Of a DNA stretch of 64,000 nt, positions 32,781 through 46,125 are shown in pieces. The notes under the pieces are model-generated. The model did not search any database, was not told the DNA's origin, and saw nothing but the letters and a program-made list of their open reading frames with translations. Every line of letters starts with the position of its first letter. Within the stretch, counting starts at the first letter, position 1. Source of the DNA: Cryptomeria japonica. Its lineage: Eukaryota; Streptophyta; Pinopsida; Cupressales; Cupressaceae. Location of the stretch: positions 377,223,392-377,287,391 of the forward strand of contig NC_081415.1 in the NCBI RefSeq assembly GCF_030272615.1, in the 5' to 3' direction. The translations under genes and the position numbers were made by a program.

Positions 32781-35700
32781 CTATTGTTGCAAACCTTCCC
32801 ATACCCTAGAAGGAATTTCCTCAAAACCCACCTCTCGCTGATTAGCATTGCTATCAATGGCTAAATTTGCCAAATAATCCGCAATCTTATTAACTTCTCT
32901 GTAACAATGGGATAACAAAAAAGATTCAAACAATTCTAATTATTGTAAAATGAGATCAAGTCTATACTACAAATTCCAACAATTTGATTTCTTTTTCATA
33001 ACACATTTTATAATCACCATAGAATCACCTTCAATTATTAAGTCCTTAATTCCCATAAAGATTGTCATATCCAATCTAAAAGACAAAGCATGAAATTCCG
33101 CATAATTGTTAGTTTTAAAACCAATAACATGACACTTAGCTCAAATAAAATTTTCATTGTGATCATAAATTACCATGTCTACCCCAGTCGGCCCAGGGTT
33201 ACCACGAGAGGCCCCATCAAAATTCAGTTTAGGTTTCCATCTAGCAGAGCATCTCTTACCTATTGCATCATTCTTTTTTAAAATTGAACCATGAGAGGGT
33301 AAAACTGACAACATCTTCCAAACTCTAGTAACTCTACTATCCCAGTGCGAAAAAGAAGTAAGATTTTCCAAATTCTTATAAATAAATGACAAAGCAACCT
33401 CAGAGATTGAAGACTCAATTTTTAATAGAACCTTAGACACAGGAGAACTCGTTTTTTTAAATATCATGTTGTTTCGCTCTAGCCAAACATTCCAAATCAC
33501 AATAGATGGAGATATGATCCAAAGGCATGCATAAAAAGATGAGGCAAACATAAAGGGCCAAGATATAAAATGGGAAATGAGATCCTTACCAATAACAAAG
33601 GATATATTTAACTTATTAAACAACAACTGCCAACATTCATAAGCATAATCACAATGTAGGAATAGGTGTGAAGAATATTCCAAATTTTTGTTACAAAGGA
33701 CACAAGGGAAAACAATAGTAATACCAAGCATGTCCAGTCTTATACCTATAAGGACTCTGTCCCGAACTGCCAACCAAGCAAAGGCTCCAGCTTTAGGAAG
33801 ACAAGTTGAATGCCAAAACAACTTATAAGGCCAGGATGATAAATCTTTAGCAACCATAAGAGAGTTGTAACCATCTTTAACAATGTACTTACCAGAAATA
33901 TTCTTTGTCCAAATAAGTTCATCCTCGGAATCAGAAAGAAATACAATTCTATCCCCCAAAATATTCTCAAAATCTAATTTCATACTTTGATAAACATCTA
34001 AGAAATCAATCAACTTCCATCTAGCTAGCTTAAGGGGTCCACTAGTCACAATTTCAAAATAATCTGCTACAAAAACACCCCAAAGCGAAGAAATAATAGT
34101 GATCAAAGGAGACCAATCCCTAATATTCACCAAAGGTGTGTGCCCATTCCATACTTCATCCCAGAATCTAACCTTTCTACCATTATGAACGATCCATGAG
34201 AGATGAGGCAAAATAACTGATCTACATTTACAAAGGAAATTCCAAATAGCAGAACCCAAAGGCAAATTTGAGACTTTAAAAATGTACTCTCTCGGTCCAT
34301 TATTTAAAAATTTGGCAAACATAATCTATACCCATAAGGAGCTAGGCTTGTCATATAATTTCCAAACCAACTTAGCACCTAAGGCTAAATTCTGATTCTC
34401 CAGACTCTGAATTCCTGTTAGCCCAAGTTCCTTAAGGAAACATACCTTATCCCATGCAATTAAAGGGAGTTTCTTCTTGCCATCTTTATTATTGTTCCAA
34501 AGAAAATCTCTAAGAGTATCCTGTAAACTAACAATAACTGTTTTTGGAGACTTCAAAAAAGACATGAGATATATGGGAACGACATTCAAAACAGACTTGA
34601 TGAGAACAATTTTACCTGCCAAAGTTAACCATCTACGATTCCATGAGAGAATTCTTTTAGAAATGACCAAAATAATCTTATCCCAAAAACCAATCTTATC
34701 CTGTTTAATAAAGAAAGGAATCCCAAGGTAAGTACATGGAAGATTTCCAATCTCAAATCCCCAAAAGGATTGCAACCTATGTTGAACCAGTTGTGATGTA
34801 TTAAGGAAGAAAATCTTTGATTTATCACCATTCACTTTCTGACCAGAAAACGATGCTTAGTTTTGTATTATTCCTTTAATCACTTTTGCCTCAACTAACG
34901 AAGCATGTCCAAATAACAAAGTATCATCTGCAAAGAGACAATGAGAAATAATTTACGAAATATTTTGAATCCTTATACCTTTCCAAATCCCCCCCACTTT
35001 AGCAGCCCTAATAGACCAACTAAAGGTTTCAGCTAGGAGAATAAACAAAAAGGGAGAAAGGGGATCTCCCTGTCTCAAACCCTTGGAGGAAGCGAAAAAC
35101 CCACAGGGAGAACCATTAATTAAAACTGAGAATCTTGTAGAAGAAATACATGCATGAATCCATTTGACCTAGGCTTTGGAAAAACCTAACTTCTCAAGAA
35201 CAACACATAAAGCCCCCCACTCTACTCTATCATAAGCCTTCACCGTGTCTAGTTTAAGTATCATGGTCAGGGTTCTTTGGGTGGAAATAGAATGCAACAC
35301 CTCATGTGCTACAATTGCACCCTCTGACCTCTCCCTTCCAAGAACAAAACCACCTTGCTCCAATGAAATGATCCTAGGTAGAATTTTTGCCAACCTAAGG
35401 GAAATTGCCTTCGTAAATATCTTATACAAAGTATTACATAAAGCAATGGGACGAAAGTCAACAAAAGTCTTAATATCCTCTTTTTTAGGAATAATTGCAA
35501 TCATTGTAGTATTAAGTTCTTTTAAAACGGACCTATTTCGCCTAGCTTCCTCGAGAGCCAATAAAACATCATTTCCCACAAAATCCCAACATTTCTGAAA
35601 AAATAAAGGAGTAAAACCATCTAGTCCCAGAGCTTTATCCGGATTCATGGCAAAGACATCACTCTTAACTTCTTCTAAGGAAAAGGGAGACATCAACATC

Positions 35701-37009
35701 TTATTGTCTTCCAAAGATACTAAAGGAGGAATATTAGATATAATATCATTGCTAAGATTTCAATTTTTCTGAATATAATAATGACTTTAAAAACCTAACT
35801 GCCTCTGAAGCAATGTCCTCTGGCTCTGTCAATAAATTCTCATTCTGACATTGAATACAAGATATCATATTCTTACACCTTTTAATCTTAGTTGAGGAAT
35901 GAAAAAAAATTGTTCCTGTCACCATTTGAAAGCGTTAACTCTCTAGATTTCTGTCTCCAATAGATTTCCTCTCTAGCTAACACCTCCTCAAGCTGTAATT
36001 CTAGTGACTTCAATTCATCAAAAACTTGTGGCACCATACCATGTTGAAGCACATGTGTATTAAGACACTCAATCATATCTTGAAACCTTTGTTTCTCCTG
36101 AAAAATATTCTTAAAATGCGAGATATTTCATTCCCTAATATTCAATTTCAAATAAATTAACTTCTTAGCAATCTGAAACATACGGGACCCAGAACAAAAA
36201 GGAGCAAAATTCCACCATTTCATAAGCAGAGGCAAAAAGGAAGAATCCCTAAACCACATGGGCTCAAATTTAAATGGAGACTTACAAGAATCCCTATCCT
36301 CGATAACTTAAAGGGAAATTGGAAAATGATTAGAACCCGAGACCGGTAGAATAGAGGAAAAGAATTCAAAATCTGAATCAATCCAATTCTTAGATAACAA
36401 AAACTGATCTAATCTCTCAGCAATCTGAGAAAAATACCTTCTCATGTTTGTCCATGTGAAAACCCCATTATGAGACTTACAATAAAGAAGGCTCATATCA
36501 TAAATGAAATCCCCAAAGTCATCCATAATCCTTTTATTAGGGACAACACCTCCTCTTTTCTCATCTAAATCAGTGATAGCATTAAAATCACCCCCGACGA
36601 TAATAAAGGAACCATGTCTTAAGGGAGAAGAAATCCTCTTTAATTCACCCCATAACTTACTCTTTCTTTGAATTCCTGATGGAGCATAAATGTTAAAAAG
36701 CCAGAATTTAACCTTCGAAATCTTGCATATAACTAAAGTCAACATCCAATTTGTAGCAGATGCCACTAATTGTACCTCAATATTATAATTATTCCAAAGC
36801 AGTGTCAAACCTCCTGAAGCACCGCAAGCAGGAGAAGAAAGAAAATTCCACCTTCTCCAAGATGAAAAAACCAAATCAACAGACTCCTTTGACAACTTTG
36901 TTTCTTACAACATAAAAATATCACACTTAATTAATTCCATTTGGGACTTAATTAAGCATCTCTTGTTAGGGGCATTTAAGCCCCTAACATTCCAAGAAAT
37001 AATTCTCAT
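32781..37009 (-). pseudogene. LINE ORF2: endonuclease, reverse transcriptase, RNase H
   Basis: Starts at ATG 37009 (MRIISWNVRGLN, the endonuclease start) and ends at a TAG at 32781-32783, about 1410 codons. Endonuclease: VGGDFNAITDLDEKRGG and SGSNHFPISL at 36308-36895. RT at about 34300-35714: FRPIALCNTLYKIFTKAIS, then KLDTVKAYDRVEW, then [13 protein letters not shown] near 35060, then LFADDTLLFG near 34920. A C-terminal Cys/His segment (FPCVLCNKNLEYSSHLFLHC) is followed by RNase H with NFDGASRGNPGPTG, TNNYAEFHAL and EGDS. Stops break it: one in place of the usual Gln of MLQETKL near 36905, several between 35715 and 35890, one near 33137 and others. This copy is dead. Confidence 0.9.
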
Positions 37010-38256
37010 TGTCCTTGAGGGGAGGCCGAAGCTCTCCTCTTCCCATTAATCAGAGAATTTTTGCTTTCCCCAAAGCAACCTTGCAAATTACGTTTCACAG
37101 CCCCTGATCTTGTCACAGGAGGACTAGTCATAGATCTTTTACTCCTCTTTCTTTATACACTTACAGGAGTTAGGAATGTTTTCTTAGGCCTACCAAGAGA
37201 GACCGAACGCCTCCCTTGCCCACCAGCGGGAGAAAGGGACAAAGTCTTTTGAATTCCAACATCAATTTCCATTCGAGTCTTAAGATTATTTGGGGCCTAC
37301 CTCTCCTAGGAGAAACCACTGATGGTGAAAAAACCAGAGTTGTTTGGACAATTGGTAAACTCTTGCATGACTTTGGAGAAGCCAGGATAATTGGATTATC
37401 TTCAAAACCCAACTCTGTTTTAGCCAACACCACAAAAGGATTAGCAGATGCATAAATTGGAAGGGTCGAGTTTATACCCCCAAATCATTCTCAATTGAAC
37501 AAACAACTCTATCAGTAATACTCTCATCCATCTTATGTGCATGATTGTTAAAAATATCATTTACTTGTTGTACCAGATTCTCATCTGGCATAATAACAAG
37601 GACAACCTCTGACGGATTACTATTCCCTAAGGAAGATTCATTAGCCATATTAATTTCAACATTCAGAGGGGAATTATTAGACACCAAATTCTTAATTTCC
37701 TTAACTAAAGAAGCATCATTAGGAAAACCTATGGCAGGTACTTGTTTAATAGTTTCCATATCAACCACTACATTTTTATCTAAATTCACATTCTTTGAAG
37801 AATCCAAAACCTCCTTATGAGTGCATGAAAACAAATTGTCGTCCTTACCCTTTATGTGATTATTTGGCATCTTAGGGCAATCTATAGTCAATGGATGATC
37901 TACTCCATTTATCGGGGGATTACCATCCATCACTATACCCCCATTATTAGAAAATATCTTCAGTAAAGACAAAAGTGAGACCGAACTCGAAGTCTGATCG
38001 TTTGGTTTCCCAGAACTACGACACAATGGATTATTTTCAAGATTAATGTGACCTGTTTCTACCAATTTATGTGAAGAGACATTTCCACATCCTTCAATCG
38101 AAGGTCCTGCCGACAAACTATCTTTATTAAGGGATTTAAGGATAGAGCCAACAACCTGCTGGTTTTTCTTAAAATCCATAAGTAACGAAGCATCCAAAAG
38201 TAAAGGAGACTTAAGAAGCTCCGTACCTAATCTCTCAATCGACTGGTGGCAAATAC
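37010..38256 (-). pseudogene. LINE ORF1, C-terminal part
   Basis: Open from the 5' truncation point, with the first ATG at 38197, to a stop at 37472, then shifted to 37170-37433 and onward. It is Ser/Asn-rich and low in complexity (for example NVEINMANESSLGNSNPSEV). Near 37060-37200 it has a basic stretch (KRSKRSMTSPPVTRSGAVKR). The DUF4283-like domain and zinc knuckle usual in plant L1 ORF1 would lie upstream and are missing. Assignment rests on position just upstream of ORF2. Confidence 0.65.
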
Positions 38257-39510
38257 AAGTATCTTTACCCTCATAATCTCTATGAAAATCTTCTTTCCTT
38301 TTGGGTGAAAAATGCCCTTACTAGTAAAATAATATTCCAAACAAGCATCTAACATTTGGGAAAATAAAATTCCTACTCATTAGTACACAAAATCCGTCTT
38401 CATTAAGTGAATCCCCTTTTGCTCCATTTTAAAAAAACTTTACTCTTTTTGAATTAATCTAAATTAACTAGATTAATCGCTTTTCTATTTTATTAAATAT
38501 CTTCACCAATTTTAAACTTCCTTTTGTCACTTTAATCTCTTTAATCTCGATGGAAACACATTTTGGCACATAAATTTTTCCCTTTTTTAAAAATAACAAC
38601 TTTTTATTCCTTTTGGCCTTTAAAGTTTTATCCCTCCTTTGATTTTGAATGTTGTGCTCATATCAGTGTTCAAAACCAATGATTATTTCAATTCCTTTGC
38701 TTACAATTGGGATCATACACACTTCCCTTTATTTAACTCGAAATGCATTGTATCATGTAATTATGTGATTTCATCTCTGAGAAGATATCTCTTTATGGCA
38801 TTCTGGAAAATGATTCATGTGTGCTAAGGCATCTGCTAGTCATTACACTTTGATAGATGTCTATAACTGATTCACAAGCTCCTACTTTTGGTATGCATAA
38901 AAATGATGTTGGTAATAGTTATGGAGTTCAGCTTTGCATCTGCCGATTACATTTGTCTGTAAGTTTCAATAGCCTTTTCAACAAATTCATTTGGCGATTA
39001 TCGTGCATTGTTGCATTCTGTCATATGAACAGTTCACATGCCCTGTCTAATGCATTTGACAAGTGTTCATACCATTTCCACGAGCTCCTATTTTGTTGCA
39101 GGCCGTGGGTTATGGGATTTGTCTTTACATCGTTCGATTGCGTTATCTTGAAAGTTTATATTACCCTATCAACAAATTCAATTTTCGCTTATTCAACAAT
39201 GAGACCATATTTCATGTTTCTACATTTCGCATGCGTGTTTACTCGGGCTAGCTGTGGCGATAATATCTGGAAAAAAATCTCCTATCTTTAATTTTGTTGG
39301 ATGTCTACAGTTACACCCAATTACAAGGCTACCGTTTCATCAGAAGCAGGAGTACTGTTAGCAAAAACATGTGGAATTTAACTTTTCACCACCTCAATCT
39401 CATCAACAACCTACTCATTGTTAAAGGTTAAAAATCGAAAGCCCCAAAAGCGGCTAATACCATGGTCATTGTTTCAATGGACAAAACTCCCATTATCATT
39501 GGAGGATGCT
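38257..39510 (-). mobile_element. B: right flanking repeat, third piece
   Basis: Resumes the B repeat after the LINE, starting with the second copy of 'aagtatctt', and matches 13617-14857 of the left copy apart from indels. It includes about 200 bp (38885-39090) that the left copy has lost between two similar motifs, 'agctcctacttttg' and 'agctcctattttgttgcagg'. Similarity to the left copy ends near 39510 ('ggaggatgct'). Confidence 0.7.
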
Positions 39511-39912
39511 ACCAAGGTTTTGGTATCAATAGAAATCTTTTATGCTTTAATGGACGTTCTCAAACTTTTATAAAACTCCCATTGTGGCACGGGTTTGGAA
39601 GATACTTGGCTAAAATTGGTGGATTCGGTTTTACAATTGCCGATTGTATTTATTTGTGAGTTTCTAAAATGATTTCAATAAATTAATGTTGTGTATATTA
39701 TGCAGTTATGAAAACGATGAGGCCACATTTCTTTGAGGCAATGTCAAACAATTCACCCGCCTGTCTAGGCTTCCATATTTTACATTTTATACCAGGCAAT
39801 TACAACCACAACATTAGGCAAGATTCCTCTATCCTTAATATTTCCATAGAAGTTCATAAATTGTTCCAAAAAGCTTCTATTTTTTATAGGCGGGAGGAAT
39901 ATTGGTGCAGGT
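38640..39912. repeat. Degenerate tandem repeat, units of about 170-250 bp
   Basis: Recurring pairs of motifs are visible: a 'ggctcccattttgttgcagg'-like block, and 60-80 bp later 'ctttacatcgnncgattgc', then a block like 'cttgaaagtttctaa' and 'caacaaattcattt'. Units start near 38860 (second motif 38932), 39080 (39118), 39320, and 39560 (39622). Similarity between units is perhaps 55-65% by eye. The same motifs resume at 44346-45155 and 60636-60900, so later elements have split one array. Plus-strand open frames here (38857-39291, 39462-39659, 39708-39947) do not look coding. Confidence 0.5.
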
Positions 39913-41325
39913 TGTGGATTTTGGAAACAACAATGCAAGAAAACTGAGAGGGGGGTGAATCAGTTTTCACCAAATATAAACAAATTAATCTCAACATCAG
40001 ATCTGATCAAGAATAGAAATAGAAAATATAACCACCATATCAACAACACACATAACACACAAATTTTTGACGTGGAAAACCCGATTAAGGGAAAAACTAC
40101 GATGGGAACCTACCCACAATATGATGATACTTTGCAGTAGTATGTGAAAATATTATAATGGGGAATGCACATGCATTCAGGCACACTGCCTAGAACTCAT
40201 TGCTCAAAAACAATAAAGGGCTATTACCCTGGGAAGGCTCACTACCTTACACAGATCGAACAACAATCCGGATCACATGAACTGAAGAATAAAATCTCCA
40301 AATGCCTGATCATAGTTTTAGTTAAGCACATTGTCTGCACAACAACACTTCCCTGCTCTTCTCCACACTACTGAAAGATCAATTCACTTGTTCGCACCTA
40401 CAATACTCTCACAGATAATAGACACAACTGCAAACATACATCGTACATGATTACAACACTTATTTATACAAATCATCAACTTTAACTTCAAGGTCGGCTC
40501 AACACATAGGACCTAATTACAAAATTACATCACGTGATAAATAAATCAATATGCAGACCAATACAATGTCGGCAAGGACATGGCATGGACCCAAATCAAA
40601 ACCTCGAACACGCAACACCATTGAATAACTTACCAAGATCATCTGCAACACGCAAGAACCATCGGGTCAACTAGAAAATTATATAACATAAAGAATACCA
40701 CCAGACAAATAAAATCTTCAATAACATGCACCACGATTAATGCGGACCACCAAAATTCATAGAAAATAATCAAAGAACATCAACAAGCAACATGAATTCC
40801 TCTGCAACAACTTTGATAGCTAGAATGATCATCATTTCACTACTAAAGCTTAAGAACACTAACATAACATACAAAATGAAAGATACGATTGTGAAGTTCC
40901 AAATCATGAATCATCCAAACTGAGGACATACACGAACATCCTAAACACTCCAAAATCCACACAAAATAAAGAATCAATTCCGAAGCATTTCAAACCAGAA
41001 ATCACAACTCTACAATATAGAACCAACACAAAAACCAATCATCACACGGACTCACATAACTCAATCAAATCACCTTCCATAACACTAAAATTCATATTGA
41101 ATCAACTAGAGATAAGTATCTCAAAACCCATTAATCTGCATCAGCATATCTGCAACCAAACCAACTCTCTGCAACATAGGAGCACAAGAACACAGGAATA
41201 TATTGACATCAACGACAATAGCACATTCCAATAACTCTAATATCCAAAAATCTCCCACGTTGGCATTGATGGCAACATATGGATGTAAAAAACAATCAGT
41301 GCAAAGAAAGAAATCAACTCCAACA
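39913..41325 (-). mobile_element. C2: copia-type 3' LTR (minus orientation)
   Basis: The right end CCAACA (41320-41325) is followed by 'atctccccctaagat', the minus-strand polypurine tract, so the minus-strand LTR starts TGTTGGAG. The inner part near 40070-40330 matches the C1 LTR. The left end is near 39913-39935, before 'aaaactgagaggggggtg'. The exact base is uncertain because no second LTR is present. The length is about 1.4 kb. Confidence 0.7.
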
Positions 41326-44300
41326 ATCTCCCCCTAAGATCATGCACACACTACTCTCTGCCTTAGATAGATAAGACAGTAATTCATGTGCTTCTTTCCC
41401 CCTTTGACATCAATGCAAAAGACATATACAAATCATTATTATTTCCCCCTTAGAACAAACTCACAAATCTGAACAACTGAATCACACACTGACTACTCCC
41501 CTTGAGTAGCAACACCCACTCATCAATCCAGATATCAAAATAAGACTATGAAGTCCATCGGATTGATTCAACTCAATGCATCTAGTTCATAACAGGAGGG
41601 GAAATCACCCCTATCTTCTCTCTTAAATATACAAATGTATCTGCAGGTAAAGGCTTTGTGAAGATATTTGCAATCTATTCCTTCGTAAATACATACTCCA
41701 ATATGACTTCTTTCTCATTCACCTTCTCTCTTAAGAAATGAAACTTTATTGATATATGTTTTGTCTTAGAATGCAAGACTAGATTATTAGAGATATTGAT
41801 AGCACTTGAATTGCCACAATATATAACATTAGGCTCATTAGAAACAACTCTAATATCCTTCAGCATCTGCTTCATCCAAATTACCTGAGTACAATTGCTA
41901 GCAGCAACAATATATTCAACTTCTACAGTAGATAAAGAAGTAGCATCTTGCTTCTTACTTTCCCAAGAAATCAACTTCTTTCCCAAAAAGAATGCTCCAC
42001 CGGTAGTGCTCTTTCGGTCATCAACATCACTTTCCCAGTCAACATCTGTATAAGCACTCAAAATGAAATCATCATTCTTCGGATACCACAAACCATAATC
42101 AATTGTTCCCTTCAAATATCTAAATATCATCATCACAACAGTAACATGACTTTCCTTAGGATCAACCTGGAATCTTGCAACAAGAAATACATCATTCATA
42201 ATGTCAGGTCTAGTTTGAGTTAAATATAGTAGTCTACCAATCATAGATCTATACAAGGTCTGATTAGCCTTCGAAGATTCATCATCTTTTGGCATCTTGC
42301 ATCCAGTTACCATAGGAGTTCCAATAGGTTTGGAATCATCTAACCCAAAATTCTTCAATAATTTCTTCACATACTTTGATTGAGATATGAAAATGCCTCT
42401 AGGAGTCTGTGTAATTTGCAATCCCAGAAAGAATTTCATCTCACCTATCATAGACATCTCAAACTCTTTTTGCATATCATCAGCAAAATTCTGACTCAAA
42501 TCATCATCTCCTCCAAAAATAATGTCATCAACAAAAAATTCAACAATCAAAATATTATCATTATCAATCTTGAATTTACTATCAGCAGTACCTTTATAAA
42601 ATCCCAACTTCATCAAATACCTGTCCAATCTAGCATACCAAGCTCAAGGGGCTTGTTTAAGTCCATACAATGCTTTCTTCAATCTGCATACCATGTCTCC
42701 TTCATCTATCAATGAAAATCTATCTGGTTGCTCAATGTAGACTTCCTCTTCCAATTCACCATTCAAAAAGGTTGACTTCACATCCATCTGATATACCTTG
42801 AATTTCTTATGAGTAGCATATGCAAGAAATAATCTAACAGCTTCAATTCTAGCTACCAGAGCAAAATTCTCCTCAAAATCAATACCTTCCATTTGTGAAT
42901 ATCCTTTACATACCCGTCTTACTTTGTTTCTGAAAACTTCTCCATCTTCATTCAATTTATTTCGAAACACCCATTTAGTACCAATTACATTCTTGTCTTT
43001 TGATCTTGGAACAAATTCTCATGTATTGTTCTTCTCAATCTGATTTAACTCTTCTTCCAAAGCTAATTTTCATCTTTACAAGCTTCAACAACATCTTTAG
43101 GCTCAATTTTGGAAATCAGACATGTCTCTTCAACAACAATTCTTCTCCTATTCATTACACCTTTATTTTATCAGTAAAAATATGATTCTCTGAATGATTT
43201 AATTTTACATACCTGGGGGTCTTCTGATTGTTCTAGTTTTTAGTCTCTTGAACTTCTTCACCGCCAGCAGCATCTGGATTTACTATCTCTTCCGGATCAC
43301 TCTGTTTCATGCTCGGAGTTTGCACTTGCTTTAAGCTAACATTTTAATCATCATATTCACATCCGTTTTCTCTTATTTGCTTCTCATAACTCTCATCAGC
43401 CTTCACATTTGTACTTTCCACTATTTTTCTCTGTCTTTTGTTGTAACACTGGTAAGCCTTGCTCTTAGTAGAATATTCAAAAAAGATTCTTTAATCACAT
43501 CTTGCATCAAATTTTCCTATATCCTCATCTCTTTTGAAATAATATTTGCTTCCAAAGATTTTGAAATATATAATAGGAACATGACCAAACTACAATTCAT
43601 AAGGAGTCATACCAGAATCACCTTTTATATGCACCCAGTTGAATGAGTACATAACAGTGCTAACAACTTCTCTCCAATAGATATATGGAACATTTACTTC
43701 AATCATCATAATCCTAACAGCATCAAAAATAGTTGTGTTCATCTTTTCAACAACTCCATTATGTTGAGGGGTTCGCAAAGTAGATAACTGTCTCCCAATT
43801 CCATGCTCTTCACAAAAGGAATTAAACTCATCAAAAGTGAATTCTCCTCCTCTATCGGATCTTAGACACTTCAACTTCAATCATGTCTCTATCTCCACTT
43901 TAGCTTTGAATATTTTGAATTGCTCCAATGCTTCAGATTTCTCCCTTAGAAAAGTGACCCACATCATTCTAGAATAGTCATCAATCAGCAACATAAAGTA
44001 TCTCTCACCCTGCAAGCTTCTCACTCTAGAAGGTCCACATAAATGAGTATGCACAAGATCTAATAACCCATTGGATGTACAGTTTACTCTTGAATGAAAT
44101 TCTTGTTTACTTTCCCAATAGACATTCTTTACACACTGGATTAGTAGGATTCACTATCTTAGGCAGATCTCTAACAGCTTGGGTAGAACTTATCTTAATC
44201 ATGCAGTCAAAGTTAACATGACACATTCTCCTATGCCACAACCAGCTCTCATAAATCTAAGCAATTAAATAACTTTTCTCATCAACATTCAGATGAAAGA

Positions 44301-44345
44301 TGCTTAACATAAAAACTCTTTCATTATGCACGACAATATTAACTA
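41326..44345 (-). pseudogene. C2: copia pol (pre-integrase, integrase, RT, RNase H)
   Basis: Minus-strand order is the Ty1/copia order. A GAG-pre-integrase zinc segment lies at about 44070-44260 (WLWHRRMCHVNFD, then CKECLLGK). Integrase is at 43590-44060: LLIDDYSRMMWVTFLREKSE, then RSDRGGEFTFDEFNSFCEE, then TPQHNGVVEKMN. RT runs from about 42970: [40 protein letters not shown], then VEFFVDDIIFGGDDD. RNase H ends near 41675 (YTDVDWESDVDDRKSTTGGA, then KTKHISIKFHFLREKV). A TGA replaces an Arg codon just before AWYARLDRYL, and there are other stops and shifts between 42980 and 43590. The 5' part (gag, protease, 5' LTR) is missing: copia similarity stops near 44345. Confidence 0.9.
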
Positions 44346-45155
44346 TGTTGTCATTTCGCACAATAGTATTAACTTGGCCCGATGCACAAAATTTTCACAA
44401 GGACCGGACGAGCAATTACACACATAGGTACGGTGTGCTTTTACCTTATGCAATCCACATTCCATTTTAGACGCTTCACCGCCACAGAACATACAACATG
44501 TTGCCTGTTGGGGCCCAACCAATGCTAGCAAAAAATATAAAATGTTTTTATTTTCGTCTCTTGCATTTTCATTGCTAGTGCATACATATTTAATGCCCAT
44601 TCCTTCCCACTGAATGCATATTTATGTGATCAAGGTTTTCCATTTGACGCATATTTCTATTGTTTTTAAATTGCCAGTTGTATATCGTTGAAAGTTTCTA
44701 AAGCTTTAATTTTACATATCCATTATGTACATATTATGTGAATGATGCGCCCCCCAGTTGACCACAACCTTGTAATTTAACCAACGCTAGATTGTGCATC
44801 ACATTTTGCATATATATATAATACTCAAGTTTTCTATTATGTGTTTGTGCTGCCACTTTTTGTATAGACACCTATCAGAGTGTTTTGCAACCTTAGTATT
44901 TAACAAATTCATTGGCCAACATGCTTTGAAACATATTGATATGCTATATACCAAGGCTCCCAATTTTGCTACACGCAGCAGATGCTGGCAAAGAATTCGA
45001 CTTTAAACATGCCAATTACTTTTGCTTCAAAGTCTTTCCATCAAATTTGTTTTCACAGATCTTGCAATCGAAAGGCATTTCTGTCCACAATTCCGTTCTA
45101 TGTTTGTGCCTTCAAGTTTTGCAAACATTTTTACTTTCCAAATGATGGTGATGGA
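44346..45155. repeat. Continuation of the degenerate tandem repeat
   Basis: Units are visible with second motifs near 44662 ('ttgccagttgtatatcgttg'), 44842 and 45003 ('catgccaattacttttgctt'), and the first motif 'ccaaggctcccaattttgct' at 44951. The spacing is about 165-180 bp. The last bases 'atgga' (45151-45155) are the left target duplication of T2. The minus-strand frame at 44343-44600 is Cys-rich but unrecognised. Confidence 0.5.
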
Positions 45156-45971
45156 TGTAATACCCTAAAAATGATCATCTAAACCATGGGCCCCTAATCT
45201 CGACAACATCACCAAGGTCCTAACCAGAGGCAATTAAATCAACCTTGAGCACCTAATTAATTAATTCTTCAATCATTAATGTTACATGGCAATAAATCAC
45301 TCTATATTAATTAAATATTTATTTAATTAATTAAATAATTTCAAGTAAATCATTTTGATCAATTGTCCTATTTATTTAATTAAATATCCTAGCATATTTA
45401 ATTAATTAATAAATTTGTCATTTAATCATTAAAAAAAAGAGAATTAATAAAAAAAAAGGAATTAATTTACAAAGAGAGATTTATCACAAAAAGATGAATT
45501 AATCTACAAAAGAAAGAGTTAAATTCAAAAGAAAAGAAAAGAGTTAAATTGAGAGAAGAAATCAAACTTAAGATATTTCTTTTTCTAGAATTGAGATGAC
45601 TTGGAAAATCAGAAAAAGCAATTAAATTGAATTAACCATTTTCTCTAAAATTAAAACTCAAAACTTTTGAAGAAAGAAGGTCAGTTGCATTGAAAAGGCT
45701 TTCTAAATAAAAATCTTGAACAAATTAAAGAAAAGTGCATGGAATCACCTAATTTTTATCTCAAGTGCATGGAATCAACTAATTTTATCTCCAATGCAAA
45801 TGTAGACTTATAATCTAAATGCATTCAATCAAGCTATAATTGGAATCTATCTCAAGATTAACTGAATCTGATCTCAAGAGTATTTCAATTAATCCTAAAT
45901 TGTGCATTTTCTTGAATAATCTCAACCGCTCATTGCTAATCGATCTTGACTGTTGGTCTCTCTTTTGAGTC

Positions 45972-45980
45972 TTTATAAAT
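45972..45980 (+). promoter_or_regulatory. T2 5' LTR TATA-like box
   Basis: 'tttataaat' in a stretch kept in similar form in T1 but deleted from the 3' LTR of T2 (60171-60185). It is a likely core promoter for the genomic transcript. Confidence 0.45.
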
Positions 45981-46125
45981 TTAGCCTTCATCTCTCATTC
46001 AAAACACCCTGGAGATTTATTGTTATTGTGCAGTTTTTGCTCTAGAGTCATTGAAGATATTGTGCTTTGAGATTATTGCATCTTAGTTTAGCTTTTTGCA
46101 TATTTAGTTTAATTGTTATTGCTTT

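Larger units (their letters stand above)
32260..38256 (-). mobile_element. Plant L1-type LINE, 5'-truncated
   Basis: A 6.0-kb non-LTR retrotransposon. Read on the minus strand, it has the C-terminal part of ORF1, then ORF2 with endonuclease, RT, a Cys/His region and RNase H, then an AT-rich 3' end with a short A-run (seen as 'cttttttttc' at 32260). It is flanked by the 9-bp duplication 'aagtatctt'. The 5' end lies inside ORF1, so it is truncated, as most LINE copies are. It lies within the right B repeat, and the unoccupied site is preserved at 13617. Confidence 0.92.

Noticed and set aside
38857-39291. 144-codon plus-strand open frame
   Set aside because: Falls in the degenerate tandem repeat, and its counterpart in the left B copy is interrupted. 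No protein family is recognised.
44343-44600. Cys-rich minus-strand open frame that might be a zinc protein
   Set aside because: Cys spacing fits no known finger and the frame straddles the end of C2 and the repeat array.
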